DNA of 55,308 bases from Lentimicrobium sp. (GTDB lineage: Bacteria; Bacteroidota; Bacteroidia; Bacteroidales; Lentimicrobiaceae): NCBI GenBank assembly GCA_023957275.1, contig JAMLHF010000027.1, positions 1-55,308 of the forward strand. The letters are read 5' to 3'. Of the stretch, positions 32,259 through 41,137 are shown in pieces. The notes beneath the pieces are model-generated. The model saw only the letters and a list, made by a program, of their open reading frames with translations, ran no database searches and was not told the DNA's origin. How positions within the stretch are numbered: position 1 is the stretch's first letter; each line of letters opens with the position of its first letter. The position numbers and the translations under genes are program-made.

Positions 32259-34130
32259 TTATTTACTTAAATACACAACAAGTACTGAAATGTCAGCCGG
32301 TGAAACCCCGTTGATTCTGGATGCCTGTCCGATGGTTTCAGGCCGTAATCTGCTCAGTTTCTCCCGGGCTTCAAATGAAAGTGACGACAGGGCGGCGTAG
32401 TCAAAATCATACTTCAGGGGCATGCTTTCAAATTTTGAAAGGCGCTGGGCAAGTTCCTGCTCCTTCTCAATATACCCCTGATATTTAACCAGTATTTCTG
32501 TTTCTTCGATCAGCTCCCCGGCCAGATCGCCATATTGATCAAAGTGATTTTTCAGGAAGGGTAAACAGGATATCAATTGATTCAGGCTGATCTGAGGGCG
32601 GAGGAGAATGGAGCCGAGTTTTACTTTCTGTGAAATGGGCGCAGTTCCGGCCTGCTCCAATATCCCGTTAACCGCATCTGGTGAAACACTCTCCTTTTCG
32701 AACAACGCAATGGATTTTTCTACCGCGGCCTTTTTGTTTTCTGTCCTTTCAAAACGCTCCCGGCTTGCCAGGCCCAGCTCATGCGAAATCCCGGTTAACC
32801 TGAGATCAGCATTATCCTGTCTCAGAAGAATCCTGTATTCAGCCCTTGAGGTAAACATACGGTAAGGCTCATCAATCCCTTTGGTTATAAGGTCGTCAAT
32901 CAGCACGCCGATATAAGCCTGGGCACGTTGAAGTATAAATGGCTCTTTTTCTTTTAATTTCAGATGGGCATTGATTCCCGCCATCAGTCCCTGGGCGGCA
33001 GCCTCTTCGTAACCGGTTGTGCCGTTAATCTGGCCGGCGAAATAAAGGTTCTCCACCCGGCGGGTTTCCAGGGTATAGTGCAGCTGATAGGGAGGGAAAT
33101 AATCATATTCAATGGCATAACCCGGTCTGAATATTTTCGCGTGCTCAAATCCGGGTATTTTCGTGAGGGCTTTGTACTGCACATGATCAGGAAGACTCGA
33201 CGAGAAACCGTTGATATAATATTCCACCGTGTCCCAACCCTCCGGTTCCACGAAAAGCTGATGTCTGTTTTTGTCGCTGAAACGGTCGATTTTATCTTCA
33301 ATTGAAGGGCAGTATCTGGGGCCCCTTCCGGCAATTCGTCCGGCATACATCGGCGATTCATCAAAACCTGTTCTGAGGATATCATGCACACGGGTGTCGG
33401 TATAAGCCAGATAACAGCTTCTTTGCCGGAGTAGTTTGGGTGTATTGGTAAAGGAAAAGCGGCCAGGCGTATCATCCCCTTTCTGCTCTTCCAGTCTGCT
33501 GAAGTCAATGGTTCTGCCATCCACCCTGACCGGAGTGCCGGTTTTCAGGCGTGCAGATTCAAATCCCAGATCAGTCAGGTTTTCGGTAATACCGGTCGAT
33601 GCCCGGTCACCCATTCTTCCGCCTCCGAATTGTTTGCTGCCGATGTGTATAATGCCATTCAGGAAAGTTCCGTTGGTCAGTATTACTGCCCGGGCTTTGA
33701 TGGTTTGCCCCATGGCGGTTTTCACTCCGGTGACCCTGCCATCTGCAGTGGTAATGCCGGTAACTGTGTCCTGCCAGAAGTCAAGGTTGGGCGTTTGCTC
33801 AAGCATCTGACGCCATTTAATGGAAAATAGCACCCGGTCGCTTTGGGCCCTGGGACTCCACATGGCGGGGCCTTTTGATTTGTTGAGCATGCGGAACTGA
33901 ATCATGGTGTGGTCTGTAACAATGCCTGAATAGCCACCCATGGCATCGATTTCACGCACGATCTGCCCCTTCGCGATCCCTCCCATTGCCGGATTGCATG
34001 ACATCTGAGCAATGGCGGCCATGTTCATGGTAATAAGCAGGACGGATGATCCGAGATTCGCGGCAGCAGCTGCAGCCTCACTTCCTGCGTGGCCGGCTCC
34101 TACAACGATAACATCGTATTCTTTAAACAT
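32259..34130 (-). CDS. mnmG: tRNA uridine-5-carboxymethylaminomethyl(34) synthesis enzyme
   Basis: A 623-residue FAD protein (GidA) that with MnmE modifies the wobble uridine of several tRNAs. Seen: VVGAGHAGSEAA (residues 9-20), CNPAMGGIAKGQIVREIDAMGG, RARAVILTNGTFLNG-type core, GRMGDRAS, GRAPRYCPSIEDK-like GRGPRYCPSIEDKI, and AGQINGTTGYEEAAAQGL. Length is normal. mnmE is not in the window. parS sites flank the gene on both sides. In many bacteria gidA lies near the origin, consistent with this context. Confidence 0.97.
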   Translation of the reverse strand: MFKEYDVIVVGAGHAGSEAAAAAANLGSSVLLITMNMAAIAQMSCNPAMGGIAKGQIVREIDAMGGYSGIVTDHTMIQFRMLNKSKGPAMWSPRAQSDRVLFSIKWRQMLEQTPNLDFWQDTVTGITTADGRVTGVKTAMGQTIKARAVILTNGTFLNGIIHIGSKQFGGGRMGDRASTGITENLTDLGFESARLKTGTPVRVDGRTIDFSRLEEQKGDDTPGRFSFTNTPKLLRQRSCYLAYTDTRVHDILRTGFDESPMYAGRIAGRGPRYCPSIEDKIDRFSDKNRHQLFVEPEGWDTVEYYINGFSSSLPDHVQYKALTKIPGFEHAKIFRPGYAIEYDYFPPYQLHYTLETRRVENLYFAGQINGTTGYEEAAAQGLMAGINAHLKLKEKEPFILQRAQAYIGVLIDDLITKGIDEPYRMFTSRAEYRILLRQDNADLRLTGISHELGLASRERFERTENKKAAVEKSIALFEKESVSPDAVNGILEQAGTAPISQKVKLGSILLRPQISLNQLISCLPFLKNHFDQYGDLAGELIEETEILVKYQGYIEKEQELAQRLSKFESMPLKYDFDYAALSSLSFEAREKLSRLRPETIGQASRINGVSPADISVLVVYLSK

Positions 34131-34137
34131 TCACTGG

Positions 34138-34153
34138 TGTTTCACGTGGAACA
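34138..34153. promoter_or_regulatory. parS site 2 (ParB-binding, consensus on minus strand)
   Basis: TGTTTCACGTGGAACA on plus; the minus strand reads TGTTCCACGTGAAACA, an exact match to TGTTNCACGTGAAACA. It lies in the leader of mnmG, 7 bases upstream of its ATG. Confidence 0.88.
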
Positions 34154-34237
34154 AAATTTGCCGGACCATAAAATCAGGTGGCAAAGTATGGGTAAAAACA
34201 AATTATTCCCTGACTTTGTTGGCCGGTAAAGGAAGGG

Positions 34238-34245
34238 CAAAATTA
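34238..34245 (-). promoter_or_regulatory. putative mnmG promoter -7 element
   Basis: TAATTTTG on the minus strand, in the gap between the ybeY stop and the mnmG start, matches TAnnTTTG. It would give a leader of about 100 bases containing parS site 2. No clear -33 box was found. Confidence 0.4.
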
Positions 34246-34276
34246 CGAATATTATGGTTAGCGGCGAAGGAGGATC

Positions 34277-34699
34277 TTAAGGGATCAGTGCCAGGCATTC
34301 TTCCTCTTTGCTGCGCATAAGCGCTGCGTCTTTCCGGGTTTTATCCTTATATCCGCATAAATGCAGAATGCCGTGTATCATAACCCGGTTCAATTCCTCA
34401 ATAAATGGTTTCCCAAACAGGACGGCATTTTCTTTTACCCGTGGTATGCTGATAAATACATCTCCCGAGATGGTATCCCCGGCGGAATAGTCGAATGTAA
34501 TTACATCCGTCAGCGTATCGTGTTGCAGGTATTCCATATTCATATTATACAGGAACTCATCGCTGCAAAAAATAATGCTGACCTCTCCCGCTGTTCTGTT
34601 CTGCTGACTGATGCAGTTCAACATCCAGGCCCTGGTATGTCTGATCCCCGCAAGCCGGTAGTTTACATCCTCACGGTAAAAGTTAATCCTGCCCGCCAT
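34277..34699 (-). CDS. ybeY: endoribonuclease YbeY
   Basis: A 140-residue metalloprotein from ATG 34699, involved in 16S rRNA 3' maturation and ribosome quality control. The zinc motif HGILHLCGYKDKT has the first two histidines, but aspartate stands where the third ligand (H in HGxLHLxGYDH) usually is. I recall this variant from other Bacteroidota, so it is probably lineage-typical. The longer ORF start at 34723 is rejected because a -7 box (34721-34728) overlaps it. It lies upstream of mnmG on the same strand. Confidence 0.9.
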   Translation of the reverse strand: MAGRINFYREDVNYRLAGIRHTRAWMLNCISQQNRTAGEVSIIFCSDEFLYNMNMEYLQHDTLTDVITFDYSAGDTISGDVFISIPRVKENAVLFGKPFIEELNRVMIHGILHLCGYKDKTRKDAALMRSKEEECLALIP

Positions 34700-34720
34700 A
34701 AAAGTGCACGTTGGTTTCTG

Positions 34721-34728
34721 CAAAGGTA
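34721..34728 (-). promoter_or_regulatory. ybeY promoter -7 element
   Basis: TACCTTTG on the minus strand matches TAnnTTTG and lies 21 bases before ATG 34699. It decides the start codon. Confidence 0.5.
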
Positions 34729-34947
34729 CAATAAGTGAACGGGTTCACGTATGCTCCCATCCGGTGTTTTTACCCAAACTTTCCGAATGCTGCGGACAAT
34801 CGGATTCCGGAAGATCATACCCCGGGTTATGAAAATATTTGGCCGGCACGGGAAACCTCTCCGCGGCTTTCTGCATATAATAGCCATCCTGAATTTTAGC
34901 TTTTTCAAAACCATAACACAAATCATGCTGAAATAAAAATAAATAAA

Positions 34948-35229
34948 CTGAAAAGAAACGGAGCCGCTGTGCTCTTTTTGCTCTTTGTTTTCCTGTTACT
35001 CAGCAGTTGTGCCGATGTCACCCCCATAAAGGAGTGTGTGAAAGATGAACCTTACGGATTCCTGGGCGGATTATGGCACGGAGTGATCGCACCGGTATCA
35101 TTTATCGGAAGCCTGATCAGCGATTCAATAGCCATTTACGCGGTAAATAAAAACGGGGGCTGGTATGATTTCGGGTTTGTTCCCGGAGCAGGAATTTTGT
35201 TTGGCGAAAGCAGCAGGGCAAGCCGGTAA
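34948..35229 (+). CDS. small conserved lipoprotein
   Basis: A protein of about 93 residues with the signal-like segment AAVLFLLFVFLLLSSC, where the lipobox LSSC gives a lipid-modified cysteine. The mature part ADVTPIKECVKDEPYGFLGG continues with GLWHGVIAPVSFIGSLISDSIAIYA. A GTG at 34969 would leave no basic n-region. A CTG at 34948 adds KRNGAA and gives a normal lipoprotein signal, so I place the start there, tentatively. Function is unknown. Confidence 0.6.
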   Translation: MKRNGAAVLFLLFVFLLLSSCADVTPIKECVKDEPYGFLGGLWHGVIAPVSFIGSLISDSIAIYAVNKNGGWYDFGFVPGAGILFGESSRASR

Positions 35230-35252
35230 AAAGCCTTATCCGGATATTTCAT

Positions 35253-35276
35253 AAAAAAAGCCGGACGAAGCCGGCT
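35253..35276 (-). terminator. intrinsic terminator of the DUF4175 gene
   Basis: On the minus strand: AGCCGG, 6-base loop, CCGGCT stem (35276-35259) followed by a T tract (35258-35253). It lies 25 bases after the stop of the DUF4175 gene. Confidence 0.75.
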
Positions 35277-35300
35277 ACAGGAAAAAAATTGAGGTTGACC

Positions 35301-38300
35301 TTATTGAACCTGACCTGGTATGGATATAAAATATTCGTTCACCTTGTTGCGGTAGTAGTTCTTAAACGAGGGAGGTATCGTCCGCAGAAGTTCTGTTTCT
35401 TTCCCGGGAAGTCCGATGCTGTCGAAAAATCGGGCAGGGTCGGGTTTCGGAAGGTCCCTGCCTTCATTTGATTCCCGTCTTTCTTCCTGCTCCCGTTGCA
35501 TATCGGCTTTTTCGGATTCAAGAAGCCGGGTGAGAATTTCTTCCTGCCTGCGCATGGTTTCCTGGTTGATGATTTTGTTTACCAACTCTGTTTCGGTGCG
35601 CTCCATATCCTGGATCATTTTGTTAAGCCCTTTATCGCTGAGCCTTCCCTCCTTTTGCATCTGATCCCGGTATTCCTGAAGCTGCCTGCGTAAAGATTCC
35701 TGCTCTGCCGCCATTCTTGCCAGTTGTTCGCTCATGCCATTGCGCCCGGTCTTTCCCTGTTGGCCCTTCCCCTCCTGCATGCTTTTCTTCATGGCTTCCA
35801 TCTGCTGGTTCAGTTTCTCCTGCATTTGCCGCATCGACTTCATGGAAGGTTTACCCTGGCCCGGCATCGGACAACTTTTCCCTGATTTTCCCGAAGATTT
35901 CATGGCCATATTCTGCTGCATTTGATTTAATGACTCTGCAAGCATCAATGCAAGGTTGTTTACAGAGGTCATGGTATATTGCTGCTTGTTAAGTACCGTT
36001 GAAATAACGCGGCTGTGCAGGGCCTCCATGGCCTGATTGATATTGTCGTTGATTGCCGATATTTCCCTGTTTACAAACGATTCTATCATGGACTGGCGCT
36101 TGCTGAGGGCAAACAGAGAATCTTCAATCATAAGCAGGTTGTCTTTTATGGATTTCTGCTTCTCAATAATCCCGGCATACTTCGGATCATTGCGCTTTAA
36201 TTTGGATAACTCATCCATTACCGATTCCTGATCGAAAGAAGTTCTGATCAGGTTTTCAAGGATTATCCGCAATGACTCGATATCTTCACCCAATTCCTCT
36301 GACTCCATTTCCTGCTGCATCTCCAGTAACATTTCACTCATCTGTTCCATTTTATCCGATGCCTCCTTCTGCTTTCCCGACGCCTGCTTCATTTGCTTTT
36401 TCTCCAGACTCTCTTCCGACTGATTCAGATCCTTCTCAATTTGCTGTTGCTTATCTTCCGGATTCGAAAAGTTATTCGGTTCTTCAAGCGATTTATTCTT
36501 CTCCTGCAGATCTTTCAGATCCTCCCTGATTTTATCAAATTTTTCGCTGATCTTCTTTTGCTCTTCACCCAGTTGGTCTGAATCCTTTTTATCTGCAGCA
36601 CTTGTCTCTTCCGACAGTTTTTTCTGTTCATCGGCCAACGCCTTTAATTTGTCAATGGTTTCTGTCAGTTTCTTATCAAACTCAAGCTGTTTGAATAACT
36701 CAAGATTCCTGTCAAGATTCTTCTCAAGATCTTCCGCGCTGAATTGTAATTTCTCCATTACCTCATTCAGCTTGTTCTTATCAAGCTTATCCATCATTTG
36801 CTGAAGCTCTTCAAATAACTGCTTCATTTCATCAGTCATAATCTCTTCAAAGAGTTTCTCCAGTTGCTGCTGTTTCTCAAGAATGTTCTCATTCACATCC
36901 TTGTACTGCGATTCCTGCTGATTTGACCTTTCCTGTTGTTCCTTCATCTGCTCCACCTGCTTTTGAAGGTTTTTCTGACGGTCAAGTAAATCCTGAATCT
37001 GTTTTTTCTCCTGATAATTCAGACTTTTCTTGTCAAACAGCTCTTTGTTCAGGTGCTCAATTTCCTGCTGGATTGCTCGCGCTTCTTCCAGACTCTTTTC
37101 AATTTCGCTTTTAACATTTTCCTGATTCCGCTTAACCATTTCCTCTATTTCATCCAGTGTCGGAATCCGGAAATTCATCTTCCGGGACTGGCTGGACTTG
37201 CTTCCGTTTACCGCGTCATTGTCCCAAACCTGAAAATAATATTCTGCTTCATCACCGGGTTTCAGCCCTGCGGTTGACAGGTCAAAATAATGATAAAATG
37301 CCTGCTGTACATTTTGTTTGTCGATGGGGACCGTAACCGAGTTCTCCGCTGAATAACCATCTTCTCCGGTTTTTCTTGACAGGCGGAATTCCAGCCGGTT
37401 AAAACCATAATCATCCTTAATTAAACCTTTGAAATATAGCCTGTTATCATAAATGGTGTCTTTAAATTCCTCAACGGTTATAACAGGGTATACATCGGGT
37501 ATAACGTTGATAAAGAATGACATAGAATCTGAACCACTCATAAATTCATTTTCCAGGCTGACACTGTAATCAACCGGTGTCATCACTTTGCCGGAGGTGG
37601 CAAATACGTTGCTGTTATCCGGTTGAAGTGATTGTATTTTTGATCCCAGACGGAAATTGATCTGCCGGGTATCGCGGGTATAGAATTTCCATGTTACAGC
37701 CGTACCCTGAGGAATGACAATATCGCCGGAGTTGGAGACAGATTCCGGCTTAATACCGGTGTAAGGCGGATAGTCCAGCTGAAGTTCAAAATTGAGAATG
37801 GTTGGTCTAGGAAGAACAAGCAGTTTATATTCCGAAGATTGGTAACCTCCGGCCAGAAACCGGAAATACTGGTTTTTCTGAAGCTTTTTAAAGGTGAATG
37901 AATACTCCAGCTTAGATTCCTGCTGCATCCTGAATTCACTTCCATCGGAAACCAGATAAATCTGATCGGGAATCTCCTCCCCTTTTACGGAAACCCTGAG
38001 TACAAAATCCTCCTGTTGTATAGCGGTTAAGGTTTCATTTTCAATATGAAAAGCGAACGGAAGCGGTTTGGCAAAGGTTTCGCCATGCCTGATCAGACGC
38101 TTGCCCGGCTCAGTAATACTGGATGGCGCAAGCATCAGTAATGCCAGCAGAATTATAACCGGTGGCAGGGCATAAGGCAGATACTTTTTGTTTTTGCTAA
38201 GGTCGATGGCCGATAGAAAAGGCACCGGCCGGAGTTGCGCGGCCTTCTGGTTTATCCCTGCGAGGATCAGGTCGTCGGGGGCAGGGTTTGCCTGAGCCAG

Positions 38301-38651
38301 CTTATGCAACTGCAGGGTATTCAGCAGGCTGTCCTTAACTTCTGAAAAGTGTTTCCCGATGATTTCTGCAGCAAGTTCATGAGAAATTCGTTTGCCGGCT
38401 TTGTTGAGCTTCATTAGCGGAACAGCAATATATCTGCCCAGAATAAAAGACGCCCCGGCCAGGTAACTGTAAAACAATACGGTTCTGACAGGGGGTGAAA
38501 ACCAGGCAAAGGATTCGAGCAGGGCAATGATCAGAAAGAAGGAGCCCAGCAAAGCGATGCTGTAAAGCAATCCCCTGATTAACTGATTTTTATAATACTT
38601 TCTGATGAAAGCATCCAGTTTGTCAATGAGTATGTTGTAGTGATCGTTCAT
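35301..38651 (-). CDS. DUF4175 family large membrane/coiled-coil protein
   Basis: A 1116-residue protein from ATG 38651. The N-terminus has membrane segments (LLYSIALLGSFFLIIALLESF and VLFYSYLAGASFILGRYIAV; another near 160-180, YALPPVIILLALLMLAP). A beta-rich extracytoplasmic region follows, then a very long charged coiled coil rich in E, Q and K (about 510-830) and a methionine/glutamine-rich segment (KSMRQMQEKLNQQMEAMKKS). This is the DUF4175 architecture of Bacteroidota. The longer ORF start (38723) overlaps a -7 box and is rejected. Function is unknown; a scaffold role in the envelope is inference. The gene follows the cyclase gene by 139 bases. Confidence 0.85.
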   Translation of the reverse strand: MNDHYNILIDKLDAFIRKYYKNQLIRGLLYSIALLGSFFLIIALLESFAWFSPPVRTVLFYSYLAGASFILGRYIAVPLMKLNKAGKRISHELAAEIIGKHFSEVKDSLLNTLQLHKLAQANPAPDDLILAGINQKAAQLRPVPFLSAIDLSKNKKYLPYALPPVIILLALLMLAPSSITEPGKRLIRHGETFAKPLPFAFHIENETLTAIQQEDFVLRVSVKGEEIPDQIYLVSDGSEFRMQQESKLEYSFTFKKLQKNQYFRFLAGGYQSSEYKLLVLPRPTILNFELQLDYPPYTGIKPESVSNSGDIVIPQGTAVTWKFYTRDTRQINFRLGSKIQSLQPDNSNVFATSGKVMTPVDYSVSLENEFMSGSDSMSFFINVIPDVYPVITVEEFKDTIYDNRLYFKGLIKDDYGFNRLEFRLSRKTGEDGYSAENSVTVPIDKQNVQQAFYHYFDLSTAGLKPGDEAEYYFQVWDNDAVNGSKSSQSRKMNFRIPTLDEIEEMVKRNQENVKSEIEKSLEEARAIQQEIEHLNKELFDKKSLNYQEKKQIQDLLDRQKNLQKQVEQMKEQQERSNQQESQYKDVNENILEKQQQLEKLFEEIMTDEMKQLFEELQQMMDKLDKNKLNEVMEKLQFSAEDLEKNLDRNLELFKQLEFDKKLTETIDKLKALADEQKKLSEETSAADKKDSDQLGEEQKKISEKFDKIREDLKDLQEKNKSLEEPNNFSNPEDKQQQIEKDLNQSEESLEKKQMKQASGKQKEASDKMEQMSEMLLEMQQEMESEELGEDIESLRIILENLIRTSFDQESVMDELSKLKRNDPKYAGIIEKQKSIKDNLLMIEDSLFALSKRQSMIESFVNREISAINDNINQAMEALHSRVISTVLNKQQYTMTSVNNLALMLAESLNQMQQNMAMKSSGKSGKSCPMPGQGKPSMKSMRQMQEKLNQQMEAMKKSMQEGKGQQGKTGRNGMSEQLARMAAEQESLRRQLQEYRDQMQKEGRLSDKGLNKMIQDMERTETELVNKIINQETMRRQEEILTRLLESEKADMQREQEERRESNEGRDLPKPDPARFFDSIGLPGKETELLRTIPPSFKNYYRNKVNEYFISIPGQVQ

Positions 38652-38720
38652 GTGTTCTGGCAGATTCCGGCCGGCCGTATATGTATAACGCTGACCGCAC
38701 CGGGATGTTTTTTTCCGATA

Positions 38721-38728
38721 CAAAAGTA
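38721..38728 (-). promoter_or_regulatory. promoter -7 element of the DUF4175 gene
   Basis: TACTTTTG on the minus strand matches TAnnTTTG and lies 69 bases before ATG 38651. Confidence 0.45.
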
Positions 38729-38790
38729 ATGATTCGGCCAGTTGAAAATCAACCTTATCCGCCGGTCATCAGAAACCTGGAAACCGTTCT

Positions 38791-40932
38791 TTATTTCGCA
38801 TCGTAAACCTCTATCCCGCTCCAGTCGTCGGGAATACCTTTTTGTATATTGGTACGGCAACGGTTTACATAAAAAGCTGCTACCGAATCCTGCTGGTTGA
38901 TTTTTACGATTTCGCTGAATACTCCGAGAGCCTCTTCAAACTTTCTGTTTTTATACAGGTCAATACCCTTGCCAAATAATGTTTTGGTTTCAATTTTCAG
39001 TGCTTTTACCTCTTCGGGATCTCCATCCAGTACTTCAAATACATAAACAGCCTCTTTTTTGCCTTTTACCCTGGCAACATCCAGAAAACGGAAGTTGTAT
39101 TTTCCCGGATTTTCAAGTTTGATCAGGGTATCTTCACTGATAATGATGGAGGTATGATAAATTTTGGTAAGGCCTTCAAGGCGGGAAGCCAGGTTTACGG
39201 CATCAGAGATCACGGTGCCGTCCATTCTCCCCTCTCCTCCGACCACGCCCAGCATAAGGTTGCCCGTGTGAATGCCGATGCCCGAATCAACGGTTGGTTT
39301 GCCCTGATCAATGCGGTCGAGGTTGAAACGGGCCAGTGTCTGCCGCATTTCGATGGCCGCATCTATGGCATCATCCACTTTGTCGTGGAACAACGCCATA
39401 ATTGAATCACCGATGAATTTGTCAATAAATCCGTTGTTCTGCCGGATAACCGGTTCCATGTAACCCAGGTAATGATTGATAAAATCAAAATTTTCCTTAG
39501 GCGACATTTCTTCCGATATCTCCGTAAAGCCCCGGATATCGGAAAACAGCACCGACATTTCTTTCTGAACCTGATCGCCCAGCTGAATATCCACAAAATC
39601 CTGCTTACCCAGAAATTCAAGGAACTGATTGGGAACAAACCGTGAGTAAGCCTCATTCATCCTTGATATCCTGAAAATGTACTCCCGCAGCCGTGAAGTC
39701 ATCTGATTGTAACCCTCCGACATCACCCCGATCTCATCATTGGTGCGGACAATGGTAAAATTGTCGAGCATCCCCTCCCCCGTTTTTTGCATACTGTTTA
39801 CCAGTTCATTCACCGGTCGCACAATATCGGCGGTCGACCAGTTAACGAAAAAGAGAATATAGATAAATGAAACCAGGATGCCGCTGAAGATTCCGATAAA
39901 CATAAGGGCATTGTCTAAGGCGCTGATATAGTAGAACCCTTTAAAGTCCTCATTATTCTGCAGTTCAAAATCAGGGCCCATAAAATCAACCAGCCTGCCA
40001 AGCATTATACGCATTTCCGAAGCGCTGACCTCTCCCATCTCCCGGATGGGTGTCAGGCTAAGGATAAGATAAAGGAGAACAATTGCCAGCGGCAGCAGCG
40101 TGGTCATTGCACTGGCGATGTAAAGCCTGTTACGGATTTTTCCGGGATTTTTCCCGAAAATTCTTTTCTGAAGCTCTTCGCGGGTGTATATATGCTCAAT
40201 ATATTTTATATGAACACGGTGTTTCTGCCAGAAATAGATAAAAAGCACCGTAAGCAAAGAGGCCACCAATGAAATAAACAGGTAGTTCGAAAACATTCTC
40301 CGGCTGATCGGATCATTCAGCATTTCGGGGGTCTGCAACTGGTAAATCATTAGACCGTGAACAATGCTGAATGCAAGCAAAACGATTCCTGAATTGATGA
40401 GTGGCGTATAGAGTAAAAACCGCCGGCAGTAGCGGTAAAGTTTCGGGGAGATTCTCCGGCCCTTGCGCTTCCGGTTAAAGTAACGCCGGAAAGGAATGTT
40501 GATGGCAAAGCCGGCAATGGTGCTAAAAAGGATCACTATCCTGAAAAGGGCGGAAAAGGTATCGGAAAATGCCGATGAAGTATTATTACCAGGTGATTTG
40601 CCCACCTGAATGGTTAATCCGCCGGAGCGCTTCTCCCGGCCTGGATTCTCTGCTCCTGTTGATATTATATCATCTGGTGGTATTTCCAGATCATCGATTT
40701 TATGCGGTGCCGAAAAAACCCCCGGATCCAGGGAAAGAGTATCTGCTGATAATGGTGAAACACTCAGGGAATCAACCTCTTGTATATTCCTGAAAACGCC
40801 CTTTTCGGTGAGTTGCGGGAAGCTTTTCAGCAGCATAAACATCAGCATTGGAAATACCAGCATGAAGTACAGCAGTATGGGGAATAAAAAGACCCTGCCG
40901 ATACGGTATTTTGGAACCCTCGATTTTGCCAT
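38791..40932 (-). CDS. membrane-bound class III adenylate/guanylate cyclase
   Basis: A 713-residue protein with an N-terminal membrane anchor (VFLFPILLYFMLVFPMLMFML), several further helices (about 125-330), a HAMP-like stretch (NELVNSMQKTGEGMLDNFTI, about 375-430) and a cyclase homology domain (about 465-640). The metal-binding aspartates are in VLFSDIRGFTEISE and FIDKFIGDSIMALF. DAVNLASRLEGLTKIYH is the conserved dimer helix. The C-terminus has a TPR-like unit (YKNRKFEEALGVFSEIVKIN). Product (cAMP or cGMP) cannot be decided with confidence. A -7 box TAACTTTG at 40995-41002 (minus) is the likely promoter. Confidence 0.88.
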   Translation of the reverse strand: MAKSRVPKYRIGRVFLFPILLYFMLVFPMLMFMLLKSFPQLTEKGVFRNIQEVDSLSVSPLSADTLSLDPGVFSAPHKIDDLEIPPDDIISTGAENPGREKRSGGLTIQVGKSPGNNTSSAFSDTFSALFRIVILFSTIAGFAINIPFRRYFNRKRKGRRISPKLYRYCRRFLLYTPLINSGIVLLAFSIVHGLMIYQLQTPEMLNDPISRRMFSNYLFISLVASLLTVLFIYFWQKHRVHIKYIEHIYTREELQKRIFGKNPGKIRNRLYIASAMTTLLPLAIVLLYLILSLTPIREMGEVSASEMRIMLGRLVDFMGPDFELQNNEDFKGFYYISALDNALMFIGIFSGILVSFIYILFFVNWSTADIVRPVNELVNSMQKTGEGMLDNFTIVRTNDEIGVMSEGYNQMTSRLREYIFRISRMNEAYSRFVPNQFLEFLGKQDFVDIQLGDQVQKEMSVLFSDIRGFTEISEEMSPKENFDFINHYLGYMEPVIRQNNGFIDKFIGDSIMALFHDKVDDAIDAAIEMRQTLARFNLDRIDQGKPTVDSGIGIHTGNLMLGVVGGEGRMDGTVISDAVNLASRLEGLTKIYHTSIIISEDTLIKLENPGKYNFRFLDVARVKGKKEAVYVFEVLDGDPEEVKALKIETKTLFGKGIDLYKNRKFEEALGVFSEIVKINQQDSVAAFYVNRCRTNIQKGIPDDWSGIEVYDAK

Positions 40933-40994
40933 ACAATTACTGCCTGAATTCAGGAGATCTTTTTGAGAATACTGGTTTAACGCTTAGGGAAATA

Positions 40995-41002
40995 CAAAGT
41001 TA
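40995..41002 (-). promoter_or_regulatory. cyclase gene promoter -7 element
   Basis: TAACTTTG on the minus strand matches TAnnTTTG, 62 bases before the ATG at 40932. No clear -33 TTG is seen. Confidence 0.4.
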
Positions 41003-41110
41003 CATTAAAATCGGCCTGAAGTATGTTAATATTTTCTAAACAACCTTTCCATATGAATATGAACAGTACTTAAGCTGAACCTCTTTGTAAAACCGAAAGT
41101 ACTGAATGCC

Positions 41111-41118
41111 TATCTTTG
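41111..41118 (+). promoter_or_regulatory. gltX promoter -7 element
   Basis: TATCTTTG matches TAnnTTTG and lies 19 bases before ATG 41138. The nearest TTTG (41084-41087) is slightly too far for an ideal -33 box. Confidence 0.5.
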
Positions 41119-41137
41119 CCGCACAAAAAAGCATGGA

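Noticed and set aside
34663-34936. Small open frames on both strands between ybeY and the small lipoprotein gene.
   Set aside because: They overlap the ybeY promoter and 5' end and have no protein-like features.
40933-41137. Alternative replication origin at the cyclase/gltX divergence, where gene orientation flips.
   Set aside because: No DnaA-box-like motifs or notable inverted repeats; only promoter elements seen.
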